DNA from: Cristatella mucedo
Taxonomy: Eukaryota; Bryozoa; Phylactolaemata; Cristatellidae
Reading direction: 5' to 3'
Assembly (NCBI GenBank): GCA_009760855.2
Contig: WPIO01000002.1
Location: 8,927,501-8,991,500 of the forward strand
Length of the DNA: 64,000 bases
The notes beneath the pieces were generated by a model. The model saw nothing but the letters and a program-made list of their open reading frames with translations. It had not been told where the DNA came from and ran no database searches. Positions 1-11,047 of this stretch are shown here, in pieces (the stretch's first letter is position 1; each line of letters begins with the position of its first letter). The position numbers and the translations under genes are program-made.

Positions 1-919
1 TCTCAGCTGCATTCTTAATCGTCACAGTGATCGCCAACCGGTGAGGGCTATGTGGCGTTACATTTGACCATTTGCATTCGAAGCCTATCCTACTTATGGT
101 ACCAACAGCATACAACTTTAAACAACTTAGCAAACTCAAAACCCTTTAGAAGCATAGCTGATGGAATAGAGGCAAAGTAGCAGTCAAGAACAGCTAAAAC
201 TGCCAACCTCGATCGCAAACGTATGAAAGCATCGTTACACACGGAATTTAGGAGTGAATTTCATTGTCTGGAGAATGCAAAGCAACAGGCGCCAGCTCTT
301 AATGAAGGAACGGCAAGCTAATTAACTTCGTAGCCCACCCTCCTCCCTTCCGGCTGGTCATCAAAACATAAGAGGAATGAAGACCGGGTGGTCGTTCTGT
401 TTGTGTCCACCTTTCACACTAAGATAAGCAGCAGCTCTTCATTAGAATCCTCCGATGATGTTGCCGACGCAGGATTTATGTGCTAAGCGCCAAACGTTGG
501 TAGTGTGCCAGATCGGAGTGAGCATGTTCACAATATACAGCTGATCCTAATTATGAATCGCAGCAGACAGCAGCTCCACTTGTCTTTTCTGCTCAGTCTG
601 TCATGATGCAAAAGCGGTTGCTTAACAAGAGCGGTAAGCAACATTTGTATAGCTCCTCGCAATGATCTCGCCTCGCCAGTTCATCCTTCCGGCGAACAAA
701 AAAGAGCCCGAAGCGTGGCCATCTTTCTCACATAGCTGCTTTGAGTTAAGGGCCAGTGCAGGCAAGGTGCCGAGCTTGCAGCCGACCCTTGAATGCCGGG
801 TGGCACCAGGTAAACCAACTGGATTATGGCTGAAAAATATTTTTCGCGATTATGCGATTATTTGGCCCTTGGAATTCGCGGCTTGAGTTTGTCGGCCTGC
901 ACGACTCTGTCTACATTTG
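1..919. other. No gene recognised
   Basis: I see no convincing coding region, RNA gene or repeat boundary here. Short ORFs exist but have no protein-like character or splice context. Confidence 0.4.
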
Positions 920-1375
920 TAATTAGGTTTGTTATAGGGCACATATTTGATGTGTCAGCCACTGATCCACCGTGCTGCGAGCTTATCTCGGGGCACCGAG
1001 GCCTTCAGCCATACTGGGTGGCCGACGTCGAAAAAGTCGCCATAGTCTACGACGCCATTGGCAGTTGCATGTTGGACATATGTCTTGTCCACTACCTGTC
1101 GTTGTGCAGCTAGCATTGTGTCAAGACTGTAATGGTAGGCATTTGGTAGAAGTCCGGCTTCGATTGCATGGTTGTGGCAGGACGACAACGGCCGTTCGAA
1201 TAGGAGAACGAATGGGCTGTAGCCTGCGGCAGTGTGTTCGATGGTTCTATGTGCTTACAGTAACCGGCAGTGTGTCCTTCCATTGGCAGGGTGGCCACTG
1301 GCATGTAGGCAGCATGGCCAGTGGTGTCTGGTTCACGCGTTAAACCATTCCGTCACCATGAGGGTGTACGGTGCG
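920..1375 (-). pseudogene. Gypsy-type integrase fragment
   Basis: Read on the minus strand, two overlapping frames give the end of a Ty3/Gypsy integrase. Near 1,190-1,240 is the block 'AAGYSPFVLLFERP', matching the family's 'TGFSPFxLxYGREP' region at the end of the catalytic core. About 55 residues later is 'FFDVGHPVWLKA', matching the C-terminal 'FxVGDLVWL' motif. Upstream, near 1,340-1,370, are traces of the 'GDGMVERFN' block. At least one frameshift (near 1,190) and several stops separate the parts, and no reverse transcriptase, RNase H or LTR is visible beside it. It is a dead fragment. Whether it belongs to the same family as the Gypsy element at 25.4-28.3 kb cannot be told, because that element has lost its integrase. 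Confidence 0.6.
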
Positions 1376-1756
1376 GCTCGCGTTTTAAACACAGCGAAGT
1401 CCTAGCAAAGCCTGTGCACCAATGCGCTTTGAAAATTAGTTATTTGATCAGAGTGTATAAACCGCGGTAGTCCGAAGCTAGCGAATATTCGAAAAAAGCT
1501 TCAAATAGCGCTAGGTTTCCATGGTGTAGCGATTATCACATCTGCCTAACACGCATAAGGTCCCCAGATCGATCCTGGGTGGAAACAAAGTTTTTGATAA
1601 GTTGTCAACAAACGATATGCCATCTATAATAAACGGGCTCAATGTCTCTTCGAATTCTGCCAAAGCGAAGTCCGCAACAATCTGAATGCAGGAAGAGGCA
1701 CGTGAGACTACCTCCATATCTACACCAGGAAGCGTTGAAAGACCAAAGCTTTTTAT

Positions 1757-1885
1757 AATAATAATAATACCCTTAATAAAGCGCCCTCAGAGAACTCAAT
1801 CTCTTTCTAGGCGCTTTAATTTGCTGCAAATGAAACGACCGAGTGGTGAGTAGTATCATGCTTGATAAACAACACGGTTTACATA
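1757..1885 (-). repeat. L2/CR1-like LINE 3' tail
   Basis: On the minus strand this ends in a TTA-type microsatellite preceded by the stem sequence 'AAAGCGCC...GGCGCTTTAT' that closes every LINE copy in this window. It is followed by the 'ATCATGCTTGATAAACAA' stretch of the LINE 3' UTR. It is a 5'-truncated copy. Confidence 0.75.
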
Positions 1886-2048
1886 AGAAAAAATGTAGCT
1901 GATTTAACAGCTTTTTGTATAGCGACAGAAGAGCTTTGCGGCTATCACCATCGCTTGCAGTAGCGATAAGGGATAGCTCACCGCAAGATTCGAACCCACG
2001 ACCTCGGGACCGAGGTCGTGAAAAGCTACCGCCTTACCTAGTGAACTT
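1886..2048 (-). repeat. tRNA-derived SINE, copy A
   Basis: In the reverse complement a tRNA-like head has an A-box-like 'ACTAGGTAAGGCGG' and the B-box 'GGGTTCGAATC'. It is followed by the family tail 'TGTCGCTATACAAAA...GCTGTTAAATCAGCTA'. Other copies lie at 9,821, 14,758, 24,840 and 40,588. The head's extreme 5' end is changed. Confidence 0.75.
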
Positions 2049-2284
2049 GGTTAGATCCACAATTCTTACGCAACGACAACTACTCTCCTACTGTCGACTA
2101 TGCCTCATCCTTTTCAGCGGTCCTGAGCTGCTATTTTAATGCTACTCACTACCTCAACTGCTCTCCTGACTCTGCTATGCTTCCCACTTTCTCTTTGTTT
2201 CGTGAGACGAAGTCTGTTGGCTACCGAATGCGTACCGAAAGCCGCTTAGGCTGTGAGTGCGCTATACAAAACTCTCCTGCGTAA

Positions 2285-2480
2285 CATCCACATGGTCTTT
2301 ATGACTTTGTGAAGTTACAGACGGAGATACATAGATGTAACATGCACAGGGTCAGCATGCAAGTGTGGTTAGTGGCAGCATGCAACAGTGTCGGCAGGCA
2401 TAAGCACATAAAGGCGAATCACAGGGACCCACTATGTGCTGTCATGAATAAATGCGTTTCCAGTCGAAAACAGAAATTTT
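2285..2480 (-). repeat. LINE 3' UTR fragment
   Basis: This matches the 3' UTR of the window's main LINE family on the minus strand ('ACATGCACAGGGTCAGCATGC', 'AATCACAGGGACCCACTA' in plus-strand view). No coding part remains. The stretch 2,050-2,285 between it and the SINE is unassigned. Confidence 0.65.
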
Positions 2481-3329
2481 ACCAAATCAAACCCAAAACA
2501 GCAAGTAAACACTTTATGGGCCAATCCTAAGAAGTATCACTCTCCATTTACAACCACCTTGGCTGACAAGTTTTCAAAATGTATCTCTTAAAATTTTTCG
2601 CACATTCATGCTTTGATAAAGCCCCTTTGACTAAAGCTATTGTTGAATTGAAATCTGTGACGTTCGTTTGAGATTTTCCGACGTCTCTGGGTGCAATGAG
2701 GCTACCTGCAAACAAATCTATTCACAATTAACAAGCAATTCTTCGCGTTTTACTATTGCGATTTACGTACCACTACTGGCTTGAAGCATTTTTTCGCTCA
2801 ACCGGCTTTGTCAGGCATGCCGCTGCGAAAGTAACTTTTCGATCAGAACTAGCGATGTTTTCGCAGACGTAACATTTGTGTCCGAAATTTGGATTTATTT
2901 GTTTTGTGATATGGTGTGAGTTTTATGTGCTACAGCACGTGTGATATTTTACTTCGCTCACTAAGTATTCAGCGTGAATCGCCTGCGAATGTACCCAGCC
3001 AGACTCGTTACTAGCTAGTCACTACCAGAGAAATGACTCATTGACTAGAAAAGGGCCAGTTTGCCTCTTTAGAGCTAGGACGTTCTACCTGAGTCGTATC
3101 GTAGCTAGACTGACTTTTACTGAAAGCCTGTTTCCTTTTGTGCTTTGCCCAAATGAGGTCAACAGTGACCTACTTCCGTTACCTGCCAACCAGGCGACTA
3201 GGAGCAGGTCGTGGTACGACAGTGTCATATATCGATACTAGAAAAGATTACCGGCACGACTTGATGGAAACAAAAGTAAAGCCCACGATTCGAGCCAAAG
3301 TGAGAATCAAGAGCTTACGCTACTGAACT

Positions 3330-3650
3330 GAATGACTGACTAGATTTTGATCTCATGCACACGGATTTACCAGGGCCTCTGCTTTAATATGGAAGGTAAA
3401 GATGTGAAGCTAACTTGGAACGGTCTAAACAGATGCTGACTCACACAGAAGTAAACTTTTGTGAAGCTAGTAATATTTTCGTAATATCAGGCAAAAGTGG
3501 AGCGACAAAGAGAAGGCTAATAGTACGATGTTCTATCGGCCTGTACAATCAGTCGCTTACAGCTGGTGCAAAACTCGGCAGCTAGGCTTTTCTGTCGTGA
3601 ACAGCGAAGTTGCCCCATCACACCACTTCTAGCTGACCTGCACTGGATCA
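3330..3650 (+). repeat. LINE fragment in left arm only
   Basis: The stretch 3,535-3,650 reads as the C-terminal part of the L2/CR1-like LINE ORF (around 'LQLVQNSAARL...REQRSCPITPLLADLHW'). The matching position in the right arm, near 20,330, runs straight across without it, so it was inserted in the left arm or lost from the right. The 5' portion (3,330-3,530) is unassigned. Confidence 0.6.
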
Positions 3651-3779
3651 ATAGACAGACAGAGTGTGTTCCTGAGTGTGCAAGCATACGAGCTCATCTT
3701 TAGGAGCTGACTGCAGTCACCACTCCGCCAAAACCTCAACCTTTCGGTGGGCTGGCTGCACCAGACCTTTGCAAGTCGC

Positions 3780-3840
3780 ACACACACGCACGCACGCACG
3801 CGCGCGCGTGCGAACGAATGCATGCACCCGCACACACATA
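3780..3840. repeat. Alternating CA/CG tract
   Basis: A purine-pyrimidine alternating run passes from CA through CGCA into CGCG and back. Such tracts can adopt Z-DNA. The matching place in the right arm (about 20,005-20,178) has become a long TG run. Confidence 0.7.
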
Positions 3841-4289
3841 GGCGCGAATTCCAACACACGTCGGACCAACGTGGGGAAAGCAGGGGGTCTAGCTACACAG
3901 GATCCAAGGCCTGTCATGCTCCGGGACACGATCTAAGCTTCTAAGATATTCCTAACCCTTAATTGAAAACTTAATCGCAATTAATTTAATTGAAACCTTT
4001 TTCGCACTTTCCAACCTTAATCGAATAGCAACAGTGCAAGGAATTACCCGCCGGAATAAATCGTACGCATGTGGTGCGACTGGGGCGGATGCTCTGGGAG
4101 AACGTTCGCCTATTGCAGCTTCACACCGCCAGGCCGCCACCATGTGACAACCCGGTCAAGTCGAAGGCGTCAGTCTCTAGAGAAAAACAGCCAAGTGCAA
4201 CTCAAGACTTCACAATGCACTAGCAACTTGCGTCGTGGCCTCTAGCTTGGCACTAGGTAGGAATCCGATGTAAGGATCCGATGAGGGGC

Positions 4290-5313
4290 TGTTGTGTTCG
4301 CCTTCGGCTTCTGCTTGTACCCATGCTGGGTTCGGTTGGCTGGGACCGGACGGCTTTAGTGAGGGTTAGGGTCACCGGCTAGGCCGGGGTCGGACCTACG
4401 GCACGGCCGGATGTATGCGGTGACGTGAAGTCACCTGGGCTCTTGGGTACGGGAAGTTGGCCAAGTAAGTCGTGGTGTTGGAGGCTCCCGGTCTCGCCGA
4501 GTTATGCACCTGGATTCGTGCAGGCGTGCTCCGGTGATGCTGCCACGCACGCAAGGGAACTAGTACCCAAGGCCCGAGCGGAGCTGGATAGCTCGCTCGT
4601 TGTTGACTTGTTTATACCGCGTCCCCCCCGTGTAGCGTGTTCGTGACCCCCCCCCCCCGTGTGTTGGCGTCTTTCGGTGGAAGCTTACGACTGTGGTAGT
4701 TGTCGACTCGGACTAGCCAGCAGTTACTCAGCCAGCCGGGTTTTGGACGGCGTACGCTCGTACTGTTGGATTCAGAGTCGGTACAACGACAGGACTGCAG
4801 AAGCCGACTGACCCCAACTAACACGTTTGTTCGCGCTTGCTGCGTCGTCTTGCGCCCCCGTAGTGTACTGTGTATAGGACCCTCCCTGTAGACTTGTTTA
4901 GTTCCCCTGTTGTTGTTGGCGCATGCGTTAATATAAAGAGGTTTAACCGGACGGCCGCTCGTCTTACCCTAGCTCGGCGGCATGGCGAGCGGCAGCGTGG
5001 CCGGAGGATGGCGGGGTTTGGCGGGAAATAGCCTTTGACCCCAGGAACTCGGTTACATGCTGTAATTAGCGAAGCGCCTGACACCAATGCACGTGCCTCA
5101 CCTGTGGCCCATAGTTAAGCCATTGAAGCAGCGCGGCGTCGGGCCACTAATGCAGGTAATATTTCGTGTCATCTGCTGCGATTGATTGGCCTCTCATATA
5201 TGTGCCCGTCAAGATTAATAAAGGAGAGTCTCGTTCACCGCTCACGTGCGTCCACTGTGTCTTCGTGAAACTTCCACTAGAACATCTGCCGCCGGAGCAG
5301 CTGTCATGCAACA
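4290..5313 (+). mobile_element. Solo LTR, with empty site in the sister arm
   Basis: A 1,024 bp block starts TGTTG and ends CAACA. It is flanked by the 4 bp repeat GGGC (4,286-4,289 and 5,314-5,317). Inside are a TATA-like 'TTAATATAAAG' at 4,928-4,938 and AATAAA at 5,217-5,222, the order expected of U3-R-U5 on the plus strand. A C-run lies at 4,646-4,660. The right palindrome arm near 19,485-19,495 reads, in reverse complement, GATGAGGGACCCGGTCAGG. The left flanks joined without the block read GATGAGGGGCCCGTTCAGG, so the sister arm is the empty site. No internal region is present, so this is a recombined solo LTR or a short non-autonomous element. The family is not recognised. A 4 bp duplication suits Gypsy-like integrases. 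Confidence 0.82.
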
Positions 5314-6386
5314 GGGCCCGTTCAGGACGCAGCGACCGCACCCAGGTCCGCCCCCGTCTAAGCCACATGCCTTGCCCATCAGTTGGTTGTTCGCACATGC
5401 TAATCAGGTTAGGATGTGCGGTAGAGCTTGTGAGAGACCAGCACACCTGAGGCCGTGGGGGTGAGAGACTCATTGTGTCTCTGGCGTACGTGACGTGTAT
5501 ATCACGTGGAGAGGTAACTCAGGTACTTGCCGCCACCGTCGCGTAACAGGCTAACCGAATCCCACCCAACAAACTGTAGCTGCCACGCCCCGTTGGAAGC
5601 CGTGTTAGTTTCGTTGTTATGGGTTATGGGTTACGGGCGGGAGTTACCAAGACGCGACGGGCTCGCCCCACGGTTGTCGCCGCCCCAAAAGAAGGCTAAA
5701 CGGTGAAAAAGGCAAGGTCGAAGCCGCCACTAGGGAGGATAAGCTCCGCTGTGGAGCGCAAGGCCTCCTCGGGAGGACGTCCGACGGAAAGCCAAGCAGT
5801 TACATCATGCTCTGCAGCTAAACACGAGCCGGCTAGCTTCAGTCTAACGGCTCGGAGCCGATCCGACCAGAGAGGGGAGCCAAAACTAGAGCGGCTACCC
5901 ATAGCCTTAACCGCTCCTATAGCAGACTTGGCTGCAGCGTACCCTACCCTAAGCATACGCTTATCAGAGATTGCACCAGCAGCTGACACGGAAACTCCGG
6001 AATGCCGATGACGTCACCGCTGCTTTCAACCTCAACTCTACATGACAGCCCCTTGCTGGAAAGATTTCTAACAAGCCTTATCAAATTTCTGCTTGCGGTA
6101 CTTTAAGACAACTAGCTGGTTTTCTGTCAAGACACTTCTGACAAAATCTGTTTGAGCACCATGCCGGAAACAGCCGGTTAGCGGATGTTGTGCAAGCTCA
6201 TCCGGGTAACTGGTGGGCGTGATTCTACGGTATATACGGTTGATGGGCCCGCAGAGTGGACGTCCCTAGGCTTCTTTAAGCTGCTGAGAGGAGTTGCACA
6301 GTCTGGCCGAGGTAATCGCGTGCATAGCTGGCGCTACTGAGTTTGCGAAGTATTAAGGGTGAGACAGGATGAGAAATATAGAGAAA

Positions 6387-6390
<4 letters not shown>

Positions 6391-6465
<75 letters not shown>

Positions 6466-6515
6466 ACGCCAGAGTGAGAAACAGACAGACGGGGGCTAAG
6501 GCAGACAGCATACAC

Positions 6516-6546
<31 letters not shown>

Positions 6547-6567
6547 CACAGAGAGAGGGAGGGAGAA

Positions 6568-6621
<54 letters not shown>

Positions 6622-6645
6622 AGAGAGATAGAGGGGATAGGCTAA
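6391..6645. repeat. GA microsatellite at palindrome identity border
   Basis: Two long AG runs (6,391-6,461 and about 6,520-6,630) are separated by about 60 bp of impure sequence. On the left side of this tract the arms are diverged. On its right side they are nearly identical. The counterpart in the right arm is 18,241-18,435. Confidence 0.85.
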
Positions 6646-7403
6646 TGGACAGACGGATACAGAGACAGACGAGAAACTGATTCAGTTAGGGTTACAGTAC
6701 ATCTACGTTGTTTACGCTTGAGCTTTCTTTGGCTTTACTTACAGTGCTTGTGCAAGAGGTCTAATTTACCCGCTATGCATGTACGATATGAATCATATTT
6801 GTTACGGTAGCCAAAACCCATGTCAGTACTACACATTATCTCCACACATGTAAGCGGTACCTTTTTTGGGTGTAGGTCGCATTACTTGTAAGCTTATATC
6901 TCGTGACAGCACGCAATCTGTATCTTCTGTCAGACATTCCAAGTAAGCGATAAAGAAGGTGCGTACACAGAACTTCTGCTGGAAACTGGAGGACAGCTCT
7001 TGTCCTGTAGACATCAGTAGCAAACCGTGCGTACGAGCTGTGTTTTGGCCTGAAAAATTGCAGGCCCTCCATATCCTGACTGGACGAGAAGTTGGGTAGA
7101 AATGGCTACGTTCGATAACATTTTCCTGTCTGAAATGCAATGAGACTTCGCAAAGCATGGTTAGACAAGGAAAATCCAAGTGCAGTAAGGCTCCGAAGAA
7201 AGAGAGGCCTCTGTTGAATGCTGCCACCATTCTTGTCGTCGGCACGTGCATCCCACGCCTTCACTGACTAAGCTGCTCAGAATTAGGGCGAATCGAGCGC
7301 TATTGCCTATCGAAATGTCTGGATTATCAGCGACTGTCCGCTATCGAGAATTTAAGGTGCTTCAGCGGTGCAGCTGCATCGATTGAGCATCTTGCTCTGT
7401 AGG

Positions 7404-8978
7404 ATGGTCTTGAAGAAGCGGAAGCCGGGTGCCTGCAAGGTGAATACGGGCAGAACAATTCGAAATGGTCCTCACCATAGTAGCAGGAATAGGTATGCCT
7501 TCGTCACCTACAGCAAAGACGGCCCGGTGGAAGTAGCCATACGAGGCGAGGATCGGCTGAAAGGCGTTCTTGCTGTACTGCCGTCGGGTGACGTCGAATA
7601 CTCGCTAAAAAAGAAAGGTCGATGGCAAATCAGCGATTTCATCAAGAGGCAAGTCATGCCTGATGTCCACGATGCCGAGTACGAGGTGAGTCTAGCAGAG
7701 AACCACTTGCTTTCGCTATGCTCCTGCAGTGCACTGCAGCTACGGTTTAGCTTGCCTTCGTTTAAATTTAAAAATCGCGGTGCTAAAAAAGGAAGGGGAA
7801 CAGAGGAAGTTTACAGAGGAAGTGTTTACAGAGGAAAATTGCCTTATACAAGGCTGCTAAAAGAACTCGCTATCGAGTGTTTTTGTGTTACCAGGAATAC
7901 AAACTAAATGGCTTTGGGAGCATACGAGCTAAATGCACGGTCTCCAAAGGATTTGAGGTCTGTACGAGGTATTGGTAAACTGTTGGATTCTGAAAAGCGG
8001 GTGTTACGATGCTTGGCCTGGTGGGGGAGTAGGTCTGAGAGATAGGCTGGAGCTAAAGAATGAAGTGACCTAAAAGTGAGCGACAAGACCTTGAAATCAA
8101 TCCGTTGCTTGACTGGTAGTCCTTGCAGGTCGGCGAGAAGTGGTGTGATGGGGCGACTGCGACGCTCACGACAGACGAGCCTAGCTGAGGAGTTTTGCAT
8201 TAGCTGTAATCGCCTGATTGCATATGCCGGTGGGGCAGTGAGCTACAGAAGTCAAGACGGGATGTCACGAATGCATGGACCGACTTAGACGTGGAATCCT
8301 TATCTAAACATAACCGAATTTTACCTATGGGTGAGTAACAGAATCTGAAAGTCGATTCGATGCTTAATGGGTTCCAAAGCTTCTCATTTTGGCAACGATT
8401 GAAAGTGGGCCGTGGAGTTGAGGAAATTATCTTGTGACACATCATTTTAAAATAGGACACCTAGAACTCGCTTAGTGATAACAGGAGATGTGATGCTTTA
8501 ACTGTTTCGACTCGTTAGATGTCTGATCGAAGGCCATTTGCGACGCTTGGAAGCTTCGTCTCGGCCGTGGCGAGCCCGCAACTGAAAGATTTGTTCTGGT
8601 TTGCAGGTGAAACTGTGCGAGCATTACCACCATCTCGGCTGCAAAGACCCGTGCACGGGCGAGTCGACGGATGACGTTTGCAGCCGAAACGTCGTGCTTG
8701 CCCATCGCCCATACTCGGCTGCTCCTGGCTGGGACCGACTCGGTTCGGCCCCGGCCCAGTGGCCCAGCCCACACCACAGCACTGCTGCTACCGCCGCATC
8801 AGGTACCGAACAGGCTGGAAAGATAGGCTTGCGACGAATCACTGTGGAGCCTCAGAGCTCTGAAAGTTCTCTCTCGTTTTCTACTCTGCATTTCTGCTCT
8901 ACTTGTGTCACTGTCTCATTCGCACTGTCTTCCTCTGCCTTTCCAAAAACTATTATTTTCTCTATCTGTATTGTGTAA
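7404..8978 (+). CDS. Candidate two-exon gene, left palindrome copy
   Basis: I do not recognise this protein. Exon 1 (7,404-7,685, 94 codons) starts MVLKKRKPGACKVNTGR. It contains 'YAFVTYSKDGPVEVAIRG' and 'GRWQISDFIKRQ' and ends at a good donor, GAG|GTGAGT, in phase 0. Exon 2 opens in the same phase after a TTTGCAG acceptor at 8,606, starts VKLCEHYHHLGCKDPC, and stays open to a stop at 8,978. It may instead end at a CAG|GTACCG donor near 8,812. A minus-strand LINE piece (7,905-8,472) lies in the intron. The exon 1 reading frame is identical in both arms, but young duplication or gene conversion alone would explain that. An upstream ATG at 7,368 is possible. This could be a host gene or the coding part of an unidentified mobile element. 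Confidence 0.4.
7905..8472 (-). pseudogene. LINE reverse transcriptase C-terminal remnant (left arm)
   Basis: On the minus strand it encodes the end of an L2/CR1-like LINE ORF: 'SSARLVCRERRSRP' followed by 'LHSLAPAYLSDLLPHQAKHR' and 'FGDRAFSSYAPKA'. The N-terminal side ends at the 'LGVLF' region and the 3' end is cut before the usual C-terminal residues. It carries frameshifts. The same remnant is in the right arm (16,408-16,977), so it predates the last homogenisation of the arms. Confidence 0.8.
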
Positions 8979-9084
8979 TGCCCCTTACCCTAACCCATCA
9001 AAAGAAAGAGCACTCCCAGCTCCTTCTTTCCTTTTCCTTTCTCTCTCTTTCTTTTTTAGCTAACCAAACCTTCGTGTCTCTATT

Positions 9085-9123
<39 letters not shown>

Positions 9124-9274
9124 CTTTCTTTTGCACTAAAGTTTGTCCCTCGGTGTCTCCTCTGTCTAGGTTTTTCGTCTTTTTTCCGTCTGTGGCTAAT
9201 CACTTTCTCTCTGTCTCCCCATGTCTCAGTGCTCGCGTCTCACCGTCAGCTTTCTCTCCGTCAGCTTTCTCTCC

Positions 9275-9465
<191 letters not shown>

Positions 9466-9820
9466 AAAGTGCTCTCCTCTTTTGGGCCTCGTAATTCATT
9501 CTACTCGACCCTGCCCATCGCACAGTCGTTGACTCGAGACACTGACTTCTGGTCGTTTTGTAGCCGGAAAAAGTCAGGCCGATGACGCTTGGACTCCATC
9601 CGGATGGCTTTCGTTCAACATCGTGCATGGCGTCAGGGATGACAGCTCGGCTGCATTCGTCAAACCGCAGCGTAAGCAGGCGCCTACGAGTGTGCATGGC
9701 GAGAGCGTGCTTGATCAGTGAGAATATTGCCAATTTCAAAGCTGTCTCTCCCGTCATGCCAGCTCGGTCTGCCGGCATCATGCCAATGCTAGGGATTTCG
9801 GTCAGAGCAAGCTCTCCATG

Positions 9821-9998
9821 GTGAGCCGTGATGGCACACTAGGTAAGGCGGTTGCTTTCACGACCTCGGTCCCGAGGCCGTGGGTTCGATTCCTGCAGTG
9901 GGCGATTCTCTATCGCCACTGCAAGCGGTGGTGATAGCCGTAAAGGCTCTTCTGTCGCTATACAAAACGAGGCTGTTTAATCAGCTAGGATTTTTTTT
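9821..9998 (+). repeat. tRNA-derived SINE, copy B
   Basis: The best-preserved copy of the family. The head has A-box 'TGGCACACTAGG' and B-box 'GGTTCGATTCC' with a strong 'ACCTCGG...CCGAGG' stem between them. A conserved body 'GCCACTGCAAGCGGTGGTGATAG' follows, then a tail ending in a T-run rather than a LINE-like microsatellite. About 178 bp. Confidence 0.85.
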
Positions 9999-10309
9999 CT
10001 CGCTAGGTCAAGCGTTCGCTCGGCCGTGGCTCACGCTGTGGATGATTCTAGCTGTGTACGCCGAGCTCGGAGCGAACTGTGCAGAGCGCTGGCGAAGTTC
10101 GGCGGCTGAGTGCCGTCCCAGCTCCACAGCTGAGGAGGCGGCGCCCGCCGGACTGGTGCACCCGCCCGCAGCTCTCGCGCCCTGGCAGCGCATCCATCTC
10201 GCTGTCAGGCGAGGAGAAGCGTGAGCGTGAGCGCGTCTGAAGGTCGGTGCGGCGGCGGCCGCCGCTGCAGAGCGCCAATCTGCAATGCATCGCTGCGCTT
10301 TCAGGAGCG

Positions 10310-10588
10310 ATGAAGCAGGGGAAGAAATCCAAAGAGAGAACCGTCGGTAAAAGACAGGCTTTGGAGGAAGCGCTGTGCGACTACCGCGACTCGGTTCTGG
10401 AGTTCGAAGACGACGGCGATGACGACGACCAGGATTGTGGCGCTCCTGTATTGTCGAGTGCACGCACTTCGAAGAGTCAGCCTCTACTTCCCGCGCCACC
10501 GAAAACAGTCGCCGAAGCGCGAAGTCCGTGCAATTCGCTAAAGCCGCGAAGACGCCCAATTAAATATCGTCGACGTAAAGCGTGCTGA
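10310..10588 (+). CDS. Small charged ORF, left arm
   Basis: Unrecognised. From MKQGKKSKERTVGKR it runs through a basic start, 'ALEEALCDYRDSVLEF', and an acidic stretch 'EDDGDDDDQD' into a Ser/Pro-rich end. It lies in a GC-rich island (about 10,050-10,590). The right-arm copy differs by one C, which changes the last 25 or so residues and the stop, so at least one copy has a frameshift. The upstream ATG at 10,247 gives a longer, less protein-like start. It may be an exon, because no promoter or poly(A) context is visible. Confidence 0.3.
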   Translation: MKQGKKSKERTVGKRQALEEALCDYRDSVLEFEDDGDDDDQDCGAPVLSSARTSKSQPLLPAPPKTVAEARSPCNSLKPRRRPIKYRRRKAC

Positions 10589-11047
10589 GCGAGTGGCAGA
10601 TGCGCCACTTTGACTTTTACTTTTTCTCGTTTCGGCCTTTTTTTTTACCGCTCCGATATTTAATCGCGCATCATTTTGCACGCGGGCTCAAAACAAGGTT
10701 TCTGTCATCGAGCGCTTCGGCCTACCGACTTGCAGCCCTGACTGGAGCGACACCTAGCGAGCGAAAAGCTGCAGCCTCACCCGTTTCTCGTGTTGGCGTT
10801 GCGGTCGGAGAGGCCGAACGCACCTTTGGCTGAGCTGGCCGAGTCGCAAAGCGTAAATAATATATACGGTACTTCCAATTTGTTTCGGTATTCACCGCAT
10901 TTCCTCGTTCTGTTTGCGAGGCAAGTCGCCCTGTTCGTGAATTTTCATTGGGAAGCTTCGAGGCTCGCTGTGGCGTGAGGACGGCGCGCGCGACCGCGCT
11001 CGTCGGTCAGCGCAGGCACCCGTTCTGTCGCTCGCACGTAGGCTCGC

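Noticed and set aside
3676-3944. Several overlapping ORFs on both strands
   Set aside because: They cross the CA/CG tract and are not preserved in the right arm.
5696-6011. 97-102 codon ORFs on both strands in the left outer arm
   Set aside because: The aligned right-arm sequence (about 18,780-19,120) has stops and indels in both frames, so there is no sign of selection.
9821-9900. A functional tRNA gene
   Set aside because: A and B boxes are present, but the cloverleaf is poor and the same sequence recurs with a shared tail at five places, so it is a SINE.
10008-10559. 183-codon minus-strand ORF and its right-arm twin
   Set aside because: GC-rich shadow frames across a CpG-dense island; Ala/Arg composition with no motif. 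The opposite-strand charged ORF is more protein-like.
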